Shown piece after piece: positions 59,825-64,000 of a stretch of DNA of 64,000 nt. Numbering within the stretch: position 1 is the stretch's first letter; every line of letters begins with the position of its first letter. This DNA is from Yersinia mollaretii ATCC 43969. Lineage in GTDB: Bacteria; Pseudomonadota; Gammaproteobacteria; Enterobacterales; Enterobacteriaceae. Under the pieces are notes generated by a model. It made no database searches. It had not been told where the DNA came from and saw nothing but the letters and a program-made list of their open reading frames with translations. The stretch is taken from positions 3,968,001 through 4,032,000 of the forward strand of contig NZ_CP054043.1 of assembly GCF_013282725.1 (NCBI RefSeq), read 5' to 3'. Made by a program: the position numbers and the translations under genes.

Positions 59825-59852
59825 AAAAAAGCCAAACCCCATTCAGTTTGGC
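59825..59852 (-). terminator. kdsB terminator
   Basis: GCCAAAC and GTTTGGC pair in a 7-bp stem with an 8-nt loop, and six T follow on the minus strand. It lies about 40 bp past the kdsB stop. Confidence 0.92.
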
Positions 59853-59891
59853 TTAAGCGCTGTAGCCCTTATTACTTATTGAGCACAATGG

Positions 59892-60644
59892 TTACTGATT
59901 GAGCATGACGGCCCGAACTCTGTCTAAATCTTCTTGCGTATCAACCCCTACCGTAGGCACCGCTTTAGCAACTGCCACGTGGATTTTCTCGCCATACCAC
60001 AGCACACGAAGTTGCTCTAGCAGTTCGATTTGTTCGAGCTTGCTGGGCGCCCAGTTAACATAACGGCGGATAAAACCGGCGCGATAAGCGTAGATACCAA
60101 TATGGCGCAAGAAACAGTCGCCAATGGTCTCTTTTGATTGAGCAAAACGCTCTCTATCCCACGGAATCGCAGCACGGGAGAAATAGAGCGCATATCCCTG
60201 AGCATCCATCACCACTTTGACGGCATTAGGATTAAAAGCTTCTTCGCTGCTTTCAATCGGCACTGCTAATGTTGCCATGCCCGCGCTACATGCCGCGAGA
60301 TTATCCGCGACCTGACGAATAATAACCGGTGGTATTAGAGGCTCATCACCCTGCACATTGACGATAATGTCATCATCCGCGAAATCATAACGCTCAATGA
60401 CTTCCGCTAAACGCTCAGTACCCGATTGATGATCAGCGCGGGTCAGACACACTTCCCCCCCCGCCGCCTCGACAGCTTTCACCACTTCTGGATGGTCTGT
60501 TGCCACAATCACCCGAGAAGCACCAGATGCTAGCGCGCGTTCCATCACATGAACGACCATCGGTTTGCCAGCAATATCAGCCAATGGCTTACCGGGTAAA
60601 CGGGTTGAAGCATAACGGGCGGGAATTATAGCAATGAAACTCAT
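59892..60644 (-). CDS. kdsB: CMP-KDO synthetase KdsB
   Basis: 250 aa. It activates KDO with CTP for LPS inner-core synthesis in the cytoplasm. The nucleotidyltransferase motif [14 protein letters not shown] (residues 7-20) is complete, as are Q-G-D-E-P-L-I near residue 98 and H-I-G-I-Y-A-Y-R near 182. The start overlaps the ycaR stop by 4 bp. In E. coli lpxK, ycaQ, ycaR and kdsB lie together; here lpxK is about 2.8 kb further away. Confidence 0.97.
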   Translation of the reverse strand: MSFIAIIPARYASTRLPGKPLADIAGKPMVVHVMERALASGASRVIVATDHPEVVKAVEAAGGEVCLTRADHQSGTERLAEVIERYDFADDDIIVNVQGDEPLIPPVIIRQVADNLAACSAGMATLAVPIESSEEAFNPNAVKVVMDAQGYALYFSRAAIPWDRERFAQSKETIGDCFLRHIGIYAYRAGFIRRYVNWAPSKLEQIELLEQLRVLWYGEKIHVAVAKAVPTVGVDTQEDLDRVRAVMLNQ

Positions 60645-60823
60645 ACGTGCTTCTCATCGATTGACAGTGGACGGGCTTCGTTCTCCAACAAGACTGGAAT
60701 GCCATCACGTACGGGGTAAGCCAGATTGTCAGCTTTACATACCAGCTCAAGATTTTCTTTATTGAAGTACAGCTTGCCGTTGCAGACCGGGCAGGCAACG
60801 ATTTCGAGTAAACGGTGGTCCAT
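60641..60823 (-). CDS. ycaR: Trm112-like small protein YcaR
   Basis: 60 aa from the ATG at 60823 (M-D-H-R-L-L-E-I), with GGAGG upstream; the open frame extends 19 codons further without homology. The Trm112 zinc-ribbon-like fold is recognisable by C-P-V-C-N-G-K-L near residue 11, though the second cysteine pair of classical zinc forms is missing. E. coli YcaR, also 60 aa, has the same pattern. Function is unknown. It is coupled to kdsB by a 4-bp overlap. Confidence 0.92.
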   Translation of the reverse strand: MDHRLLEIVACPVCNGKLYFNKENLELVCKADNLAYPVRDGIPVLLENEARPLSIDEKHV

Positions 60824-61036
60824 ACATCCTCCAGAAAGGAGTTTAGCCAACAGGAAAGTGGTCGAGGATACCATATCCACTGATGCAGGTTAACTGCGCT
60901 GGCATCGTCAGTCATATCAATGACTAATAACAAAGAGTTATGTTAATGAGTATCAATATAAGTAAATTCGCCCCCAGATCAGGGTGATAAATGTTGGATT
61001 TGTTATTGATATGTTGAATAGCGAGGAGTAATATTT

Positions 61037-61052
61037 TGTGACTCACATCACA
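61037..61052. promoter_or_regulatory. CRP-type binding site
   Basis: TGTGACTCACATCACA is an exact TGTGA-N6-TCACA match, with T-rich and A-rich flanks. It lies about 214 bp upstream of ycaR and 24 bp before a small plus-strand ORF. No known CRP-controlled gene is adjacent. Confidence 0.7.
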
Positions 61053-61075
61053 CAATTATGTCTATCGAGTAAGAA

Positions 61076-61126
61076 ATGAAAGTATTCCATAAAATCATTG
61101 CGCTGTTTGCTAACTTCAGCAACTAG
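61076..61126 (+). CDS. Candidate 16-codon small ORF
   Basis: It would encode 16 residues beginning M-K-V-F-H-K-I-I-A-L-F, a basic start followed by a hydrophobic run. A weak purine-rich GAGTAAGAA precedes the ATG. It lies just downstream of a strong CRP-type site. The start could also fall inside a non-coding transcript. I do not recognise it; a leader peptide, a membrane microprotein and chance are all possible. Confidence 0.2.
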   Translation: MKVFHKIIALFANFSN

Positions 61127-61167
61127 ACCGTAAAAATACAAATAGAAGCACCTGCAAAATCGCCCAG

Positions 61168-61185
61168 CAATCAATATATTGATTG
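61168..61185. repeat. Perfect 18-bp palindrome
   Basis: CAATCAATATATTGATTG reads the same on both strands. It is 15 bp left of the ERIC element and could be a small operator or a weak hairpin. Confidence 0.4.
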
Positions 61186-61199
61186 AATAGAGGCAAAAA

Positions 61200-61325
61200 C
61201 TACTCAAAGTAATTGGCGTCGCAGCTAGGCAGCAATTGAACGAAGCCCGATGAACTTACATTAAGTAAGTAATTCGGGTAAGTGAAAGCAGCTAACAACG
61301 CTGCGGCGTAAAGTAAGAAGAGTAG
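61200..61325. repeat. Full-length ERIC element
   Basis: 126 bp with imperfect inverted-repeat ends: CTACTCAAAGTAATTGGCG at the left and the reverse complement of CGTAAAGTAAGAAGAGTAG at the right. The central part AACTTACATTAAGTAAGTAA followed by TTCGGGTAAGTG corresponds to the conserved ERIC core (AAGTAAGTGACTGGGGTGAG). ERIC elements are non-autonomous palindromic repeats frequent in Yersinia intergenic DNA and can be transcribed as hairpins. Confidence 0.85.
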
Positions 61326-61328
61326 AAG

Positions 61329-61348
61329 CGGCTACCCTTGGGTAGCCG
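61329..61348 (-). terminator. Hairpin 3' of the cold-shock gene
   Basis: CGGCTACCC and GGGTAGCCG form a perfect 9-bp stem with a 2-nt loop, 5 bp beyond the csp stop and 3 bp from the ERIC end. The T-tract is poor. Confidence 0.6.
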
Positions 61349-61353
61349 TTCGC

Positions 61354-61563
61354 TTAGAAAGCGATCACATCTGCTGCTGACGGCCCGTGAATACTACGAT
61401 AAGTAGAGAATTCAACGTCCTGCCCTTCACTCAGTGATTTATTTTTGGTGTTAGCAATGGCTGTCTTGCTGACATACACATCCAAACTACCGTCGTGCGG
61501 TGAGATGAAACCGTAGCCTTCAGACTGATTGAACCATTTCACGCGACCCATTTTTAACGTCAT
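61354..61563 (-). CDS. Divergent cold-shock-domain protein
   Basis: 69 aa from the ATG at 61563, chosen for AAGGA 8 nt upstream and alignment with CspA-family starts (M-T-L-K-M-G-R-V-K-W-F). RNP1 is E-G-Y-G-F-I, with Tyr for the usual Phe. RNP2 is V-Y-V-S-K instead of V-F-V-H-F, so the aromatic His and Phe that stack on RNA are lost. The C-terminal H-G-P-S-A-A-D-V-I is as in CspB. It probably still binds single-stranded nucleic acid, more weakly. The leader (about 61564-61660) contains a GGGCA...TGCCC pairing. It lies between ycaR and ydcJ, where E. coli has no csp gene. Confidence 0.88.
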   Translation of the reverse strand: MTLKMGRVKWFNQSEGYGFISPHDGSLDVYVSKTAIANTKNKSLSEGQDVEFSTYRSIHGPSAADVIAF

Positions 61564-61587
61564 AATAAATTTCCTTTTACTGGGCAT

Positions 61588-62239
61588 CCTAACAACTCAT
61601 TTTTATTTATTGTTTAGATGCAGTTGCCCATCCTAAAGTTTTCTGATTAAACCTCTATGAGCTTGATTTTATGAAAAAACCCGCATAAGTACGGGCCTTA
61701 GAATGTTGTTATCTGGATAAGATGATTAGCACATAGGCATTATCACTTACCAAAATAATCCAAACATTATTTTCCTGAATGACAGAGCAACAATGTTTGT
61801 AACCACAATACACGCTGATTTATTCGCCGTAAGGCATTCAGTGCTATTGGGGATAATAATAGTGGTCTGTTCAGAAACATTACTTATGGGAGTTACTATC
61901 GGAGATACTAGAAGATTCGCCTTTGAAGCGGTATCGAAAGATAACGTCTTGGGGGGAACTGCTTTGCCTTACTCTCGTACACTCTTACACATAAATAGGT
62001 CTGTATTACAGGCCAGCGCGTATTTACTCACAAAACATCCCATTGCGCAACTATTTTATCTGGAGTTATAGATTAAATCGCAGCACAAATGAGATGCCAC
62101 GCATAAAAAACCAATATTCTCCGCTGCTTAACAACCTATTTATCGATATCAATCTAAAATGAAACTGAACATACGTGCGCCGCATATATCATTATCTGGC
62201 CATTTACGACCTCGATAGGCAAGCAGGAGCGACCTGATT
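61588..62239. other. Intergenic region between csp and ydcJ
   Basis: About 650 bp. The part next to csp is its leader and promoter. A 92-codon open frame (61793-62071) is present but lacks a ribosome binding site and uses AGA, AGG and ATA often, unlike its neighbours; I do not call it a gene. No repeat was recognised. Confidence 0.4.
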
Positions 62240-63646
62240 ATGAGCCAGCAATTATTTATCCATCCCGATGAGATCCGCGCCAAATTCTCTCGCGCTATGT
62301 CGGATATGTATCAGGCCGAAGTTCCTCTCTACGGCACCTTAATACAGTTGGTTGCCGACACCAACAAACAGACTATAAATCAACAACCTGCATTGGCACG
62401 CCATTTGCGACAAACCGGAGAGATTGAGCGCCTGAGCATGGAGCGACATGGCGCTATCCGTGTGGGAACCGCAGCTGAACTTGCCATGCTGCGCCGCCTT
62501 TTTGCCGTGATGGGGATGGAGGCTGTCGGCTATTATGATCTGGCCCCGGCTGGCGTGCCAGTCCACTCGACGGCTTTCCGCGCCGTGCATGAAGCCTCTA
62601 TCCAAGCCTGCCCATTCAGAATTTTCACCTCATTACTGCGTTTGGAGTTGATTGAGCAACCCAAACTACGACAACAGGCAGCTGATATTCTGGCAAAAAG
62701 AACCATTTTCACCTCACGAGCTATTGAGCTTATTGTTCAGTCTGAAACTGCGGGTGGGCTGACCCGCCACGAGGCTGATGATTTCATCACTCAGTCACTA
62801 GAGACGTTCCGCTGGCATAATCAAGCAACGGTCAGTGCTGAAATCTATCAACAACTGCATGATCAACATCGACTAGTTGCTGATGTAGTGGCTTTCAAAG
62901 GGCCTCATATTAACCATTTGACCCCACGTACATTGAATATTGATGCAGTACAATTGGCAATGCCACAGCATAACATCACCCCCAAAGCCGTGATTGAAGG
63001 GCCACCACCACGCAACTGCCCGATACTACTGCGGCAAACCAGCTTTAAAGCGTTGGAGGAGAAAATCGCGTTTATCTCCACCGATGGACAAATGACCCAG
63101 GGGCATCACACTGCCCGCTTCGGGGAAATAGAGCAACGCGGAGCCGCGCTGACAGCCAAAGGTCGTCAGCTCTATGACCGGTTGCTGCAAGCGGCACAAG
63201 ATCAATTGCAGGTTCCCGCAAATGAAAAAAATGCCGCGCAGTACATGGCTATTCTCAGCGAGCAATTTCGTCAGTTTCCTGATAATTATCAGGCGATGCG
63301 TGCAGAGCAACTTGCCTTCTTCCGCTATTTCCCCACAGAGAAAAGTCATAATGCTCCAACGGAGTCAATACAGGCACTGACGCTAGAGGAATTGATTGAA
63401 GCAGGGTTTATCCGATATGAACCTTTGGTTTATGAGGATTTCCTGCCGGTCAGCGCAGCCGGTATCTTTCAGTCCAATTTAGGGGATAAAGGGCAGAGCC
63501 ATTTTACCGGACATTCAAGTCAACAAGACTTTGAGCGCGATCTGGGTATCGCGGTTATGGATGAATTGCAACTGTACGAAGAGACTCAGCAGCGCTCGCT
63601 TAGCGCATGCGCAACCGCCCTGAAGCTCACTCGGCTGAATGTATAA
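62240..63646 (+). CDS. ydcJ: 2-oxoadipate dioxygenase/decarboxylase-family protein YdcJ (DUF1338, HglS-like)
   Basis: 468 aa, alignable with E. coli YdcJ along its length. The family has a VOC-like fold with a non-haem iron. Metal-ligand positions known from HglS are present: His70 in M-E-R-H-G-A-I-R, His226 in H-I-N-H-L-T-P-R, and a glutamate near residue 296 in A-R-F-G-E-I-E-Q-R-G. HglS converts 2-oxoadipate to D-2-hydroxyglutarate with O2 and CO2 loss. E. coli YdcJ has no proven physiological role. The C-terminal segment D-F-L-P-V-S-A-A-G-I-F-Q-S-N-L is strongly conserved. GCAGGAG lies upstream. Its place next to lpxK differs from E. coli. Confidence 0.9.
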   Translation: MSQQLFIHPDEIRAKFSRAMSDMYQAEVPLYGTLIQLVADTNKQTINQQPALARHLRQTGEIERLSMERHGAIRVGTAAELAMLRRLFAVMGMEAVGYYDLAPAGVPVHSTAFRAVHEASIQACPFRIFTSLLRLELIEQPKLRQQAADILAKRTIFTSRAIELIVQSETAGGLTRHEADDFITQSLETFRWHNQATVSAEIYQQLHDQHRLVADVVAFKGPHINHLTPRTLNIDAVQLAMPQHNITPKAVIEGPPPRNCPILLRQTSFKALEEKIAFISTDGQMTQGHHTARFGEIEQRGAALTAKGRQLYDRLLQAAQDQLQVPANEKNAAQYMAILSEQFRQFPDNYQAMRAEQLAFFRYFPTEKSHNAPTESIQALTLEELIEAGFIRYEPLVYEDFLPVSAAGIFQSNLGDKGQSHFTGHSSQQDFERDLGIAVMDELQLYEETQQRSLSACATALKLTRLNV

Positions 63647-63653
63647 CATTGGG

Positions 63654-64000
63654 CTATTTTGAGTGCTGAGATAGTGCCTGAATTTTCAGCAACAATGATT
63701 CGGCCTGATCGGGTGGCAACTGCGCATCTACCGGCAAGTACCACCAATTAGGCTGAGCGAAAGCCCGGCATTTGACGGCATCTTTTTCGGTCATCAGCAA
63801 AACTTGTGGGCCCGTCGTCAGTGGGCTAAGTTGTGCCAATGAATAATCTTGATGGTCCGCAAAGGCATACTCATTTTTAGGCTCAATACCCAGCATACTC
63901 AATGTGGCAAAAAAACGCGGTGGATGACCAATGCCAGCCATAGCAACGACATGCTGTAGCTGCTGTACGGGTTGGCGCTCCCCCGTAAGCAGATTGACCG
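63654..64000 (-). CDS. lpxK: Tetraacyldisaccharide 4'-kinase LpxK, 3' part
   Basis: Partial: the C-terminal 115 codons, with the 5' end beyond the window edge. The frame is open to base 64000 (V-N-L-L-T-G-E-R), and the well-conserved [13 protein letters not shown] and [12 protein letters not shown] segments identify it. LpxK phosphorylates the lipid A disaccharide at the 4' position in the inner membrane. In E. coli msbA precedes it and ycaQ, ycaR and kdsB follow; here ydcJ and csp come between lpxK and ycaR. Confidence 0.95.
   Translation of the reverse strand, partial: VNLLTGERQPVQQLQHVVAMAGIGHPPRFFATLSMLGIEPKNEYAFADHQDYSLAQLSPLTTGPQVLLMTEKDAVKCRAFAQPNWWYLPVDAQLPPDQAESLLLKIQALSQHSK

Larger units (their letters stand above)
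60824..61199. other. Intergenic region upstream of ycaR
   Basis: About 375 bp. It holds the ycaR promoter region, a CRP-type site (61037-61052), a 16-codon ORF (61076-61126) and a palindrome (61168-61185), each listed separately. Beyond these no gene was seen. Confidence 0.5.

Noticed and set aside
61793..62071. 92-codon frame between csp and ydcJ
   Set aside because: Weak ribosome binding site, frequent rare codons (AGA, AGG, ATA) and no recognisable domain. A real small membrane protein cannot be excluded.
1..64000. CRISPR arrays, prophage, insertion sequences or rRNA operons
   Set aside because: No regularly spaced repeats, transposase frames, phage genes or rRNA sequences were seen; apart from the T6SS end and two small insertions the window is core chromosome.

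Overview
The window is chromosomal DNA of a gammaproteobacterium of the order Enterobacterales, almost certainly a Yersinia. The gene order from tRNA-Ser through tusE, rlmI, mgsA, ompA, fabA, pqiABC, pyrD, pepN, ompF, aspC and mukFEB to kdsB and lpxK follows the E. coli 21-22 min region in one long collinear block. The proteins match E. coli family members nearly end to end, and the intergenic repeats are of the ERIC type common in Yersinia. OmpA differs at several positions from the Y. pestis protein as I remember it, so a species outside the pestis complex is likely. The species cannot be fixed from sequence alone.

Layout. 1-5844 (minus strand): end of a type VI secretion (T6SS) operon, tssB-tssC-tssK-tssL-ompA-like gene and the first codons of a probable hcp. 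It is preceded by about 870 bp of AT-rich DNA and lies on the 3' side of tRNA-Ser(TGA). 7053-16387: sulfur-relay, rRNA-methylation, stress and methylglyoxal genes (tusE, acyP, rlmI, hspQ, yccU, csgI/yccT, mgsA, helD, yccF, yccS). 16419-22322: tfoX/sxy, LexA-controlled sulA, ompA, matP, lonH and FabR-controlled fabA. 22323-24512: an accessory module not in E. coli at this place, made of a palindrome, a structured leader, an HxlR-type regulator and a translationally coupled ketoacyl-ACP synthase; it ends in a truncated ERIC copy. 24573-40416: rmf, pqiCBA, uup, rlmL, ycbX, zapC, pyrD, pepN, pncB. 40713-50219: asnS, an OmpF-type porin, aspC, an extra CSS/EAL phosphodiesterase, gloC, mepK, ldtD. 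50541-57799: the condensin operon cmoM-mukF-mukE-mukB. 58001-64000: elyC, ycbJ, ycaR-kdsB, an intergenic region with a strong CRP-type site, a tiny ORF and a full ERIC element, a divergent cold-shock gene, a ydcJ/HglS-type oxygenase gene, and the 3' part of lpxK.

How the genes work together. Several groups act on the envelope: ompA and the porin in the outer membrane, PqiABC and ElyC in envelope lipid and precursor homeostasis, MepK and LdtD on 3-3 peptidoglycan cross-links, KdsB and LpxK in LPS synthesis, and the T6SS spanning the whole envelope. A second theme is chromosome organisation and division: MatP and MukBEF for the chromosome, SulA and ZapC for FtsZ. Most genes are ordinary housekeeping. 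The parts that need explanation are the T6SS/tRNA junction, the HxlR-ketosynthase module with its leader, and the ycaR-to-lpxK gap, where a csp gene, ydcJ, an ERIC element and a CRP-type site lie between genes that are close together in E. coli.
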